Assembly: GCA_964620675.1 (NCBI GenBank) | Contig: CAZUJU010000002.1 | Coordinates: 65,973-129,972 of the forward strand | Length of the DNA: 64,000 nt | Direction of reading: 5' to 3' | Origin: CAYSFW01 sp964620675 | GTDB taxonomy: Bacteria; Pseudomonadota; Gammaproteobacteria; UWMA-0217 | Part shown: positions 52,527-61,534 of the stretch, piece by piece | Layout: the number at the start of each line of letters is the position of its first letter | Numbering within the stretch: position 1 is the first letter of the stretch | The notes under the pieces: generated by a model | What the model was told of the DNA's origin: nothing | What the model saw: the letters and a program-made list of their open reading frames with translations, nothing else | Database searches by the model: none | Position numbers and translations under genes: made by a program

Positions 52527-52781
52527 TTAAGCCATTTTCGCGGCGCGCGACTGCAACAGCTGATACAGCTTGTCCTTAAGGTGCACGCGTTTCAATTTGA
52601 GCTCTTCGGCGTAGGCGTCTGAAACCGGCTCAACGTTCTGTTCGATCTTCAGGATTTCCTCGTCCAGTGCATCGTACTCTTTGTAGAGACTGACGAAGTG
52701 AAGATCCGACTGCAGCAGATCCTTGATCAATCCCTGATACTCCGGGAACTCGTGCGGCAGGTCGTGGCGTTCTCCAAACAT
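52527..52781 (-). CDS. YdcH/DUF465-family protein
   Basis: An 84-residue helical protein: FGERHDLPHEFPEYQGLIKDLLQSDLHFVSLYKEYDALDEEI, then VEPVSDAYAEELKLKRVHLKDKLYQLL, the DUF465 signature. Function unknown. TAGAAT at 52813-52818 (reading leftward) is a likely -10. Confidence 0.9.
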   Translation of the reverse strand: MFGERHDLPHEFPEYQGLIKDLLQSDLHFVSLYKEYDALDEEILKIEQNVEPVSDAYAEELKLKRVHLKDKLYQLLQSRAAKMA

Positions 52782-52979
52782 TTGGCTACCTCTGTGTCGG
52801 GGTTGGTTTTTTTACATTCTAGCGAGACTGCGACGCGCTGCCTATGCCTTGCATCGGGCACGCCCGCGAGAAACCCGATTTCTGGCGAGTTTGATCTAAA
52901 TGGGTTTCTCGTCCACCCGGGTTCTGCTAGCGTTCCCGGAATCAGTTTTGAACCACCCGAATAACGCACGAGGGAACCC

Positions 52980-55031
52980 ATGCCTAACTACACCACCGAA
53001 GCGATCCGCAATGTTGCGTTGATCGGCGCCAGCTACGCGGGCAAAACCACACTGGTCGAAGCGATCCTGAAAGAAGCGGGCGCGATTAGCGCGATGGGCA
53101 GCGTGGACAAGGGCAACACCCTGTGCGATTACGATCCCCTGGAGCGCGAGTACAAACATTCACTCACGGCCTGCATCGCGAGTTCGGATCACGACGCCAT
53201 CCACGTCAACCTGATCGACACCCCCGGACTGCCGGATTTCGTGGGGCAGACCTTGAGCGTCTTTCCCGCGGTGGAAACCGTAGCGGTTGTCATCAACGCC
53301 CAGGCCGGCATCGAAATGCACGCCCGGCGCCTGCTCGAACTCGCGGCGCGGCGCAAGCTCTGCCGCATGATCGTCGTCAATAAAATCGACGGCGCGGACA
53401 TCGATCTCGCCCTGTTGACCGAGGAGATCCGCGAACAATTCGGCCCCGAATGCCTGCCGGTCAACCTGCCTACTGGCGGCGGCAGCGGCGTCGTCGACTG
53501 CTTCTTTCAGCGCACCGACGCGCCCACGGATTTTTCCAGCGCCGACGAAGCGCACACCCGCATCGTCGATCAGGTCGTCGAAATGGACGAGGCGCTGATG
53601 GAAGTCTATCTCGAACAAGGCCAGGCCCTCTCCCCCGAACAATTACACGAGCCGTTCGAGGCCGCGTTGCGCACGGGGCATCTGGTCCCGATCTGCTACG
53701 TATCCGCGCAAACCGGCGCCGGCATCCCGGAGTTGCTCTATGTGCTGGAACATCTGATGCCGAATCCGCTCGAAGGCAATCCACGCCCGTTTCTGCGCGG
53801 CGAAGACGCCGACGCGACGCCGTTCACTGCCACCCCCGATGCCTCCAAGCATGTCGTCGCCCATGTGTTCAAGGTGCTCGCCGACCCCTATGTCGGCAAA
53901 CTCGCGGTTTTCCGGATCCACCAAGGCACCGTCGCCCGCAACACCCAGCTCTACATCGGCAACAGCCGCAAACCGTTCAAGGTGGCCCATCTGCTCAAGC
54001 TTCAAGGCAAGCAGCAGATCGAGATCGAAGACAGCATTCCCGGAGACATCTGCGCGGTCGCCAAGGTCGACGACATCCATTTTGATAACGTCCTACACGA
54101 CTCGCACGACGAGGACCACCTGCACATGAAGCCGCTCGAATTCCCGGTGCCGGTGTTCGGACTCGCGTTCGCGCCGAGCGTCCGCGGTGAGGAGCAACGG
54201 CTCGGCAACGCGATCCAACGGATCGTCGAGGAAGACCCCTGCCTGCGGGTCGATCACGACACGTCGCTGAACGAATCCGTGCTACGTGGTTTGGGCGACC
54301 TGCATTTGCGTTTCGCGTTTGAGCGGATGCGTCAGCGCTTCAAGGTCGAGGCCGACACGCGCCCGCCACGGGTCGCCTATCGCGAAACGATTACCGCGGC
54401 CGCCGAGGGACACCACCGGCACAAGAAGCAGACCGGTGGCGCGGGCCAATTTGGCGAGGTTTTCCTCAAGGTGGAACCCTTGGAGCGTGGCACCGGCTTC
54501 AAATTCGTCAACGCGGTCACCGGCGGCGCAATCCCCGGTCAGTTCATTCCCGCGGTGGAAAAAGGGGTACAGCTCGCGATCGCTGCCGGTGGCATCGCCG
54601 GTTACCCGATTCAGGACATCGCCGTGACCGTATACGATGGCAAGTACCACCCGGTCGACTCCAAGGAAATCGCGTTTGTCACCGCGGGCAAGAAGGCCTT
54701 CTTCGACGCGGTTTCCAAGGCGCGTCCGGTGGTGCTCGAACCGATCGTCAACCTCGACCTCCAGGTGCCGGACGACGCGATGGGCGCGGTGACCGGCAAC
54801 CTCTCGACCAAACGCGGACAGGTATCGGGCACCAGTGGCTTGCCCAACAACATGCTCCGCATCACGGCCGCGGCACCACTCGCCGAGCTGATGAACTACG
54901 CCGCGGAACTCAAGTCGATGACCGGCGGGCGCGGCAACTACACGCTGGAGTTCGACCGCTACGAGGTCGTGCCGCCGATGCTGCAGAAACAGATGGTCGA
55001 GCAATTCGGCGGCCACAAGGACGAAGACTGA
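52980..55031 (+). CDS. Elongation factor G-like GTPase
   Basis: A 683-residue translational GTPase of the EF-G-like (EF-G2) group. G1 is GASYAGKTTL, G3 DTPGLPDF and G4 NKID, followed by EF-G domains II-V (GDLHLRFAFERMR, HHRHKKQTGGAGQFGEV, VTGNLSTKRGQVSG). The G1 start differs from the AHIDAGKTT of main EF-G, so it is a paralogue that may act under stress. It stands alone, away from the str operon. Confidence 0.9.
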   Translation: MPNYTTEAIRNVALIGASYAGKTTLVEAILKEAGAISAMGSVDKGNTLCDYDPLEREYKHSLTACIASSDHDAIHVNLIDTPGLPDFVGQTLSVFPAVETVAVVINAQAGIEMHARRLLELAARRKLCRMIVVNKIDGADIDLALLTEEIREQFGPECLPVNLPTGGGSGVVDCFFQRTDAPTDFSSADEAHTRIVDQVVEMDEALMEVYLEQGQALSPEQLHEPFEAALRTGHLVPICYVSAQTGAGIPELLYVLEHLMPNPLEGNPRPFLRGEDADATPFTATPDASKHVVAHVFKVLADPYVGKLAVFRIHQGTVARNTQLYIGNSRKPFKVAHLLKLQGKQQIEIEDSIPGDICAVAKVDDIHFDNVLHDSHDEDHLHMKPLEFPVPVFGLAFAPSVRGEEQRLGNAIQRIVEEDPCLRVDHDTSLNESVLRGLGDLHLRFAFERMRQRFKVEADTRPPRVAYRETITAAAEGHHRHKKQTGGAGQFGEVFLKVEPLERGTGFKFVNAVTGGAIPGQFIPAVEKGVQLAIAAGGIAGYPIQDIAVTVYDGKYHPVDSKEIAFVTAGKKAFFDAVSKARPVVLEPIVNLDLQVPDDAMGAVTGNLSTKRGQVSGTSGLPNNMLRITAAAPLAELMNYAAELKSMTGGRGNYTLEFDRYEVVPPMLQKQMVEQFGGHKDED

Positions 55032-55043
55032 CGCGCGGAACGC

Positions 55044-55718
55044 TCATGGCGATCCTGGCCGGGCCTCAGCCGGGATCGCGGGGTTTTCAAGCGCGCTCAA
55101 GCGGGCTTCCAATAGCGCGATTCGCTGCTCCAACGCGTCAATGCGCGCCGTCGCCGCCCCCGATCGTTCGCCGCGCACTTCCGCCTGCTCGGTGTCCGGC
55201 AGCGTGACCGCGCCACACAGGGTGTGGCTATAGCGGTCTTCGCGCCGCCCCGTGGCCGCTGGAAACCGCACCGCGAGCGGCACCACGCGGGTCATGAACT
55301 CCTCCAGCACCGCCACGATTTCATCGATACCGGAGAACTCGGCCATCCGCTCGGTGCGCTGCTTGATCTCGTTCGCGGTTTGCGGCTCGCGCAGCATCAA
55401 CACGTTCATCACCGCTTGCTGCTTCGGATCGAGCCGGAGCTTGCCGCGCATCTTGTGGTAGACGCGATTGGCGCGTTCGCCGTATTCGATTGACGTAAAG
55501 CCGCGATCCGCAAGCTGGTTGACCATCCGCCCCACCTCGCCTTCGGTCAGGGTCATGATCGGCTCGCGACTGGATTTCTGATTGCACGCCAGCATCAGTG
55601 AGTGGATGGTCAGCGGATAATTGTTGGGCGTGGTGAGCTGCTTTTCCATCAGACAGGCAAGCACGCGGGCCTCTTCGGGCGTAAACAGCGGTGATGCGGA
55701 TTGATCAAGTTGTTCCAT
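55044..55718 (-). CDS. yceH: YceH/DUF480-family protein
   Basis: A 224-residue protein: LFTPEEARVLACLMEKQLTTPNNYPLTIHSLMLACNQKSSREP, winged-helix-like repeats of this family, then a C-terminal coiled coil (ALEQRIALLEARLSALE). ATG 55718 has CAGGAG about 7 bases upstream; the TTG at 55739 is less likely. It converges with the EF-G-like gene. Confidence 0.9.
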   Translation of the reverse strand: MEQLDQSASPLFTPEEARVLACLMEKQLTTPNNYPLTIHSLMLACNQKSSREPIMTLTEGEVGRMVNQLADRGFTSIEYGERANRVYHKMRGKLRLDPKQQAVMNVLMLREPQTANEIKQRTERMAEFSGIDEIVAVLEEFMTRVVPLAVRFPAATGRREDRYSHTLCGAVTLPDTEQAEVRGERSGAATARIDALEQRIALLEARLSALENPAIPAEARPGSP

Positions 55719-55833
55719 AATTCGCTCCTGAGCGCTCAAACTGGGGCACTCATTATCGCCAACTCCGCGCCGGAACGCTGCCCCCGGTAACGGCGCGACG
55801 ACCGCGGCCCGATCGACCCATGCGACCTACGCA

Positions 55834-56256
55834 ATGACGCCCAACCTATCCTACGTCACCCTCGGTGTGCTCGACTTCGACCAGGCCTTGGTGTTCTACC
55901 GCGACGGGCTGAAGCTTTCGTTGCGCAAGCTCAGCGCGGATTCGGCGCATCCGTTCGCGTTTTTTGACCTCGGCGGAGTCACCCTGGCGCTCTATCCGAG
56001 AACGCTGCTCGCTGCGGCCGCCGGCCTCGACGAGCCCACCACGCCGAACGATCGCCCGCGCATCTCGCTCTCGCTCAATGTCACATCCGCCGACGAGGTT
56101 GATGCACTGCTCGCACGGGCACGCGCCGCCGGCGGCAAAATCCGCCGCCCGCCGTATGCTCCGCCGTGGGGCGGATACTGTGGCTTTTTTACCGATCCCG
56201 AGGGGTTTCTGTGGGAAATCGTCTGGCATCCGGGCCATCCCGCGGCGGTGCCATGA
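55834..56256 (+). CDS. VOC/glyoxalase-fold family protein
   Basis: A 140-residue vicinal oxygen chelate protein: SYVTLGVLDFDQALVFYRDGLKL, DEVDALLARARAAGGKI and PWGGYCGFFTDPEGFLWEIVW. Metal ligands are not all canonical; function unknown. It is followed by a candidate small RNA. Confidence 0.82.
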   Translation: MTPNLSYVTLGVLDFDQALVFYRDGLKLSLRKLSADSAHPFAFFDLGGVTLALYPRTLLAAAAGLDEPTTPNDRPRISLSLNVTSADEVDALLARARAAGGKIRRPPYAPPWGGYCGFFTDPEGFLWEIVWHPGHPAAVP

Positions 56257-56306
56257 CCTCCTGCGACACTCAAAATCACGACCGTGTCACAATGTAAAAT
56301 TGTGAA

Positions 56307-56407
56307 CCATGCACTTAGCCAAAGGAACTAATCGGCTAAACTACGTTCAGTCCTAACGGACTATTCCCCCCAATTATTTGCCCGTGCCAGTCACGGGCAT
56401 TTTTTTG
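56307..56407 (+). ncRNA. Candidate small RNA ending in a strong terminator
   Basis: Three hairpins in a row: TTAGCC/GGCTAA (56315-56320, 56334-56339), AGTCC-TAAC-GGACT (56349-56362) and GCCCGTG-CCAGT-CACGGGC (56380-56398) followed by ATTTTTTT. The last is a textbook terminator. TAAAAT at 56295-56300 may be the -10, inside the palindrome CACAAT-GTAAA-ATTGTG (56288-56304). No known family recognised. It could instead be the 3' end of the VOC mRNA. Confidence 0.5.
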
Positions 56408-56423
56408 CCGCTCGCCGTGTCGG

Positions 56424-57941
56424 TCACGCGCTCAGGAACAACCGATACGCAGGATTCGCCGTCTCGTCGACATATTCGTAACGCAACGCATCCAGCGATT
56501 GCTCGAACTCGCGTCGTTCATTCGGCTGCACCTGGATCCCCACCAACACCCGGCCGTACGCCGCGCCGTGATTGCGGTAATGGAACAGGCTGATATTCCA
56601 GCGCTCGCCGAGCGCGGAGAGAAAATCGAGTAACGCGCCGGGGCGTTCCGGAAATACGAATCGGTACAACACCTCGTTATGAATCGGCGGCGCATGGCCA
56701 CCGACCATGTGCCGCAGATGGAGTTTCGCGACCTCGTTGTCGGTAAGATCGACCACCGGATAGCCCTTGTCGCTCAGAATTTGCAGAATCTCCAGGCGCT
56801 CGACATCACCGCCGCTCAAACGGATTCCGGCAAAGACATGGGCGTCGCGCTGATCGGCATAGCGATAGTTGAACTCGGTGATCCCGCGCCGTCCGAGCGC
56901 ACGACAAAACGCGCGAAAACTCCCCGGCCGCTCGGGAATGGTCACCGCGACGATCGCCTCGCGCCGTTCGCCGACCTCGGCGCGCTCCGCGATATGGCGC
57001 ATGCGGTCGAAATTGACATTGGCACCGCTGTTGATCGCGATCAGGGTGCGGTCCTTGAGCGCATGGGTCTTGACGTACTTCTTGATGCCAGCCACCGCGA
57101 GCGCACCGGCCGGTTCGGACAGGGTGCGCGTATCCTCGAAGATGTCCTTGATCGCGGCGCAGATCTCGTCGGTGCTGACCAGCACCATCTCGTCGACACA
57201 CTCGCGCGCGATGCGGAAGGTCTCTTCGCCTATTTGCCGCACCGCGACGCCGTCCGCGAACAAACCGACCTCCTTGAGCACCACACGCGCATTCGCGGCC
57301 AGCGCCTGCTGCAAGGTCGGCGCGTCCTCGGGCTCTACCCCGATGATCTTGATGTCGGGGCGCAAGTACTTGACGTAGGCCGCGACGCCGGCAATCAATC
57401 CGCCGCCGCCCACCGGCACGAAGATCGCCTCGATCGGGTCTGGATGCTGGCGCAACAGCTCCATCCCGATCGTACCCTGCCCGGCGATCACGTCCGGGTC
57501 ATCAAACGGATGAATCAGCGTCAAGCCCTGCTCTTCGGCCAGCTTGAGCGCCTGGGCGTAGGCGTCATCGTAGCTGTCACCATGCAGCAAGGCCTTGCCA
57601 CCGAGCGCGCGCACCGCCGCCACCTTGATCTCGGGCGTGGTCTTCGGCATCACGATCACGGTTTTCAAACCAAGGCGACTGCCGGCGAGGGCCACGCCTT
57701 GCGCATGGTTGCCGGCCGAGGCGGCGATCACGCCGCGCGCCTTTTGCTCCGGCGACAAGCGGAAAATCTTGTTATAGGCGCCGCGGAGTTTGAACGAAAA
57801 CACCGGCTGCAAGTCTTCGCGCTTGAGCAGAACGCGGTTACCGAGGCGGCGCGATAAGGTTCGGGCGTGGTCGAGCGCGGATTCGACCGCGACATCGTAA
57901 ACCCGGGCGGTGAGGATTTTCTCGATATATCGTTGTGGCAT
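56424..57941 (-). CDS. ilvA: Threonine ammonia-lyase (biosynthetic, two ACT-like domains)
   Basis: PLP enzyme, first step of isoleucine synthesis. The 505-residue protein has the PLP lysine in PVFSFKLRGAYN, the phosphate loop VGGGGLIAG, and two C-terminal ACT-like domains (from about 330) for isoleucine feedback. Length matches the long IlvA. Confidence 0.95.
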   Translation of the reverse strand: MPQRYIEKILTARVYDVAVESALDHARTLSRRLGNRVLLKREDLQPVFSFKLRGAYNKIFRLSPEQKARGVIAASAGNHAQGVALAGSRLGLKTVIVMPKTTPEIKVAAVRALGGKALLHGDSYDDAYAQALKLAEEQGLTLIHPFDDPDVIAGQGTIGMELLRQHPDPIEAIFVPVGGGGLIAGVAAYVKYLRPDIKIIGVEPEDAPTLQQALAANARVVLKEVGLFADGVAVRQIGEETFRIARECVDEMVLVSTDEICAAIKDIFEDTRTLSEPAGALAVAGIKKYVKTHALKDRTLIAINSGANVNFDRMRHIAERAEVGERREAIVAVTIPERPGSFRAFCRALGRRGITEFNYRYADQRDAHVFAGIRLSGGDVERLEILQILSDKGYPVVDLTDNEVAKLHLRHMVGGHAPPIHNEVLYRFVFPERPGALLDFLSALGERWNISLFHYRNHGAAYGRVLVGIQVQPNERREFEQSLDALRYEYVDETANPAYRLFLSA

Positions 57942-58042
57942 CGCGCCACCTTACCGAAAGCGTACGAGGCTGGAAAGTCCGCGCGCTTGTCGCCGCAGCG
58001 TTCCGGCCGGTATCATCCCCAGCAAATGGAGGGCAATCGTAC

Positions 58043-58705
58043 ATGACACCTGACGAGATGAAAAAAGCTGCCGCGGAGGCCGCGATTCAATACGTTGAAA
58101 ACGGCATGATCGTCGGCATCGGCACCGGCTCGACCGCCAATCACTTCATCGACTTGCTCGGCAAGATCAAAGGCCGCATCGACGGCGCAGTCGCCAGCTC
58201 GGAGGCCAGCGCCCAACGCCTGCGCGGGCATGGCATCGCGGTGCTCGACCTCAATCAGACCGGCAACCTGCCGCTGTATGTCGACGGCGCCGACGAATCG
58301 AATCACCAACTCCATCTCATCAAGGGCGGCGGCGGCGCACTCACCCGCGAAAAGATCGTCGCCGCGGCAAGCGAAAAATTCGTCTGCATCGCCGACGAGT
58401 CCAAGCTCGTCGATATCCTCGGCAAGTTTCCGCTCCCAGTCGAGGTGGTCCCGATGGCGCGCAGCTTCGTCGCCCGCGAGTTGGTGAAACTCGGTGGACA
58501 ACCGATCTGGCGCGAGAACTTCGTCACCGACAATGGCAACCTGATCCTCGACGTGCGCAACCTTGAGATCATGGAGCCGATGAAACTGGAGCAGCGGATC
58601 AACAACATCGCCGGCGTCGTCACGGTCGGTCTGTTTGCATTGCGGCCCGCGGACGTCCTGATCCTCGGCACCCCCAGCGGCGCCCGCACGGTCAAAGCGA
58701 GCTGA
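58043..58705 (+). CDS. rpiA: Ribose-5-phosphate isomerase A
   Basis: Pentose phosphate and Calvin-cycle isomerase, 220 residues from ATG 58043. It shows GIGTGSTANHFID, DGADE, IKGGGGALTREKI and FVTDNGNLILD, all active-site blocks of RpiA. It is divergent from ilvA and converges on hisG. Confidence 0.95.
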   Translation: MTPDEMKKAAAEAAIQYVENGMIVGIGTGSTANHFIDLLGKIKGRIDGAVASSEASAQRLRGHGIAVLDLNQTGNLPLYVDGADESNHQLHLIKGGGGALTREKIVAAASEKFVCIADESKLVDILGKFPLPVEVVPMARSFVARELVKLGGQPIWRENFVTDNGNLILDVRNLEIMEPMKLEQRINNIAGVVTVGLFALRPADVLILGTPSGARTVKAS

Positions 58706-58721
58706 TCCCCCGGGTACAAGC

Positions 58722-58750
58722 GTGGCGCGGAGGAAATCCCCGCGCCGCAC
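58722..58750. terminator. GC-rich hairpin between rpiA and hisG
   Basis: GGCGCGG and CCGCGCC arms pair around a short AAAT loop, between two converging genes. No T-run on either side, so it is a tentative bidirectional terminator. Confidence 0.4.
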
Positions 58751-58783
58751 CGTTACATTCAATCTGCCGCGTCGCGGCGCGCA

Positions 58784-59668
58784 TCAATCGACAATCGTAC
58801 TGATCGGCAACTGCAGAATGCCGCGCGCCCCGACCGCGTAAAGGCTGGGGATCAGGTCGCGGACGCATTTCTCGTCGACCACCGTTGATAACTCCAGCCA
58901 CTGTGGATCGGCAAGCGTTGATACCGTCGGGGTCGCAAGCGCCGGAAGAATTTCGAGCGCGGCGTCAACACATTCCCGCGGCACGTTCATCGACAGCAAG
59001 ACTCGGGTTGCGGCCGCGATCGCACCGGTCAGCATCATCAGCAGCCGCTCGATCTTGGTTTTCTTCCAGGTATCAGCCATTGCCGCATGGTTGGCGATAA
59101 ACCGAGGCGTGCTCTCCAACACCACATGCATCACCTTGAGCCCGTTTGCGCGCAAGGATGAACCGGTCTCGGAAACATCGACAATCGCATCGGCCAGTAG
59201 CGGCGGCTTCACTTCGGTCGCACCCCAGGAAAACTCAACCTGCGCGCTCACACCGTGCTCGGCAAGGAAGCGATGCGTCATCCCCACCGCTTCGGTCGCG
59301 ATGCGCCTGCCTTCGAGGTCGTGGACGGTGCGAAACGGCGAGTCCTCCTTTGACGCCATGACCCAGCGCACCGTCCCGTAGTTTGGCCACGGCGCACGTA
59401 GATCCGCCAATTCGGCCACGTCCGCACCGGTCTCGAGAATCCAGTCCAGTCCGGTGATCGCGCAATCGAGCACGCCCTGTCCAACGTAGCGCGCCATTTC
59501 CTGCGGGCGGATCAGAACACACTGAATCTCGGCATCATCGATGTCGGGATAGTAGGAGCGCCCGGAAATGCGCAGATCGTACCCGGCACGTACAAACAGA
59601 TTGCGTGTCGTTTCCTGCAGACTGCCCTTCGGGATACCAAGGCGGAGGATGGGAGAAGGTGAACTCAT
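58784..59668 (-). CDS. hisG: ATP phosphoribosyltransferase (long form)
   Basis: First and feedback-controlled step of histidine synthesis. The 294-residue protein has LRLGIPKGSLQE, GLDWILETGADV, DAIVDVSETGSSLRANGL and a C-terminal regulatory domain (from about 210), so it is the long, HisZ-independent form. No other his genes follow. Confidence 0.93.
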   Translation of the reverse strand: MSSPSPILRLGIPKGSLQETTRNLFVRAGYDLRISGRSYYPDIDDAEIQCVLIRPQEMARYVGQGVLDCAITGLDWILETGADVAELADLRAPWPNYGTVRWVMASKEDSPFRTVHDLEGRRIATEAVGMTHRFLAEHGVSAQVEFSWGATEVKPPLLADAIVDVSETGSSLRANGLKVMHVVLESTPRFIANHAAMADTWKKTKIERLLMMLTGAIAAATRVLLSMNVPRECVDAALEILPALATPTVSTLADPQWLELSTVVDEKCVRDLIPSLYAVGARGILQLPISTIVD

Positions 59669-59844
59669 GATGCGGCTCCGGATGATGGAGCCGCGAGTAT
59701 AGCGAAGCTTGCGCCGCTCAATGCATCAACGCCCGCGCCCGACCCCAGCTGGGTGTCGGCCCGAAACACAAGTGCCGCGTTTCGGGCCGAACCGGTGACG
59801 ACGTCATTGGCTACGGGCCGCGGCGCGCAGCGCGGCCCGCTTTG

Positions 59845-60429
59845 TTAGCCGTAGTTCCTTTCAGCGAAGCTCCAGTTCGCAAGCGAATTGAGGAAGGTCT
59901 CGACGAACTTCGGACGCAGATTGCGGTAGTCGATGTAATAGGCGTGCTCCCACACATCGACGCAGAGCAACGCGGTATCGCCGGTGGTCAGCGGAGTCCC
60001 CGCGGCGCCCATGTTGACGATGTCGACCGCGCCATCGGCCTTTTTCACCAGCCAGGTCCAACCCGAGCCGAAGTTGCCGACGGCACTGGCCTGGAACGCC
60101 TTTTTGAACTCGTCGAAGCTGCCCCACTTCTGGTTGATCGCGTCCGCCAGCGCACCACCGGGAGCGCCGCCGCCATTGGGTGTGAGGCAGTTCCAGAAAA
60201 ACGTGTGATTCCAAACCTGCGCGGCGTTGTTATAAACGCCACCGGCAGGGGCCTTCTTGACGATACCTTCGAGATCGAGATCCGCGTACTCGGTGTCCTT
60301 GATCAGGTTGTTCAGATTGGTCACGTAGGCGTTATGGTGCTTGCCGTAGTGATACTCCAGCGTCTCCTGGGACATGTGCGGCGCCAGGGCGTCCATCGCG
60401 AACGGCAGTGCGGGTAATTCGTGTTGCAT
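59845..60429 (-). CDS. sodB: Iron superoxide dismutase
   Basis: A 194-residue cytosolic SOD: metal ligands in HYGKHHNAYV, VWNHTFFW and DVWEHAYYIDYRN, with FGSGWTWLV. The Fe-type pattern (AAQVWNHTFFWNCLTPNGGG) fits SodB. ATG 60429 is the standard start. TAGAAT at about 60487-60492 (leftward) may be the -10. GGGCCGCGGCGCGCAGCGCGGCCC just after the stop is a hairpin. Confidence 0.95.
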   Translation of the reverse strand: MQHELPALPFAMDALAPHMSQETLEYHYGKHHNAYVTNLNNLIKDTEYADLDLEGIVKKAPAGGVYNNAAQVWNHTFFWNCLTPNGGGAPGGALADAINQKWGSFDEFKKAFQASAVGNFGSGWTWLVKKADGAVDIVNMGAAGTPLTTGDTALLCVDVWEHAYYIDYRNLRPKFVETFLNSLANWSFAERNYG

Positions 60430-60610
60430 CAGGGTTTCCTTCAGTGATTGACGGTAAATCAAATTCGAACCGCTTACGGTGGCGGTATTCTAGCAAAGGC
60501 CCGCCGACCTGCCGGGAAATGCCAACATAAGCGCTGGTGGAAATGGCGCGCGACACGGCGCCGGAGGGTGACAGTGCTACACTCGGGACGATCGAGTATC
60601 GGAGCCGCGC

Positions 60611-61132
60611 ATGGGCAAAACAAAACCGCGTCAGTGCCAACCCTGCACCGCCTGTTGCGACGGCTGGGTGCAAATGGTGATCGACGGCGTCGAGGTCTAC
60701 CCCGGCAAGCCATGCCCGCACAGCACCGGCGCGGGCTGCCGGGTCTACGCGCGACGCCCCACGATTCCCTGTCGCGAGTTTGAATGCGGCTGGATCAAGA
60801 CCGGGAGCCCATTGCCGGACTGGCTGAAACCCGATCTGGCACGGGTGATGGTGTTACCCGACTTGCGACGCTGGCGGGGTTATCCGGTCGATCTGGCGGT
60901 GCCGGTCGGCAAGCGTATCCCGCCACGCGCCTTGAACTGGCTGAAACAGTACGCCGAGTCGACTGCACGTCCGCTGATCTACCTTGAGCATCCCGCCGCG
61001 AGCAAGGGATACGTGCGAGATCCACTGGTCGTATGCCACGGTCCTGTGGACTTTCAGATCGAGATTCGCGACATGCTCGCGCGCGGCGAGTCGCCCTGGC
61101 AAACCGTGCTGCACGCGCACACCGAGCGTTGA
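60611..61132 (+). CDS. YkgJ-type cysteine-cluster protein
   Basis: A 173-residue putative Zn/Fe-binding protein: CQPCTACCDGW, then CPHSTGAGCRVYARRPTIPCREFECGW. Family function unknown. An extended -10 (TGCTACACT, 60575-60583) precedes it. Its 3' third recurs, with a deletion, at 63324-63485; this copy is intact. Confidence 0.88.
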   Translation: MGKTKPRQCQPCTACCDGWVQMVIDGVEVYPGKPCPHSTGAGCRVYARRPTIPCREFECGWIKTGSPLPDWLKPDLARVMVLPDLRRWRGYPVDLAVPVGKRIPPRALNWLKQYAESTARPLIYLEHPAASKGYVRDPLVVCHGPVDFQIEIRDMLARGESPWQTVLHAHTER

Positions 61133-61243
61133 CTCGCCATGCTGCTATAGCAGCACGCGCTCGACCCCGCCCTGTTTGACCGCATCGATAAAGCGCCGCT
61201 GCCAATCCGGGCCAAGCCGCCGGTTGGCCAGCTCGACCACGAT
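60896..61243. repeat. Repeat copy 1 (ykgJ tail plus Fe-S gene tail)
   Basis: The segment matches 63324-63596. Bases 61010-61206 are identical to 63363-63559 (about 197 bp). To the right, 37 bases differ at 7 positions. To the left this copy carries about 75 bases absent from copy 2. See findings. Confidence 0.92.
61142..61243 (-). pseudogene. 3' fragment of the Fe-S/FAD oxidoreductase gene
   Basis: Encodes the last ~34 residues (IVVELANRRLGPDWQRRF to VERVLL), then the frame is lost into unrelated sequence at 61244. It differs from the intact gene's NQRLGSDW by two residues, so it reads like a fragment of a homologous allele. Confidence 0.85.
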
Positions 61244-61534
61244 TGCGAACCGAATTATTAATTCGGTGATACGGTCGGAAACGTCGTAGGTTTCATTCTA
61301 AACGCCGGCGCCGCGGCACGCGCTGATGAACGCAAGAAACTCTAACACCTGTGCCGGTACCGGTACATCTCAAGACCGGCCGATTTAGCCCATTTAGCCA
61401 CTGCATCAGCTGCGATTGACCCGCGCCTGACCTGGACCGCGAAATGGCCGAGTTGCCGCGGGGTGGTCGCGGTAGTGTTTTCTCGGCGGCAAGGGGGTTT
61501 ATACTTCCTAAAATCAACCCCAAAGAGGATTTCG
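61244..61534 (+). promoter_or_regulatory. Upstream region of the TIGR04255 cassette
   Basis: Contains the perfect palindrome CCGAATTATTAATTCGG (61250-61266), right at the junction with repeat copy 1, and TATACT (61500-61505), a possible -10 for the cassette 30 bases before the first gene. No gene is seen. Confidence 0.45.

Noticed and set aside
56679..57857. A 392-codon open frame opposite ilvA
   Set aside because: Antisense shadow of a well-supported ilvA.
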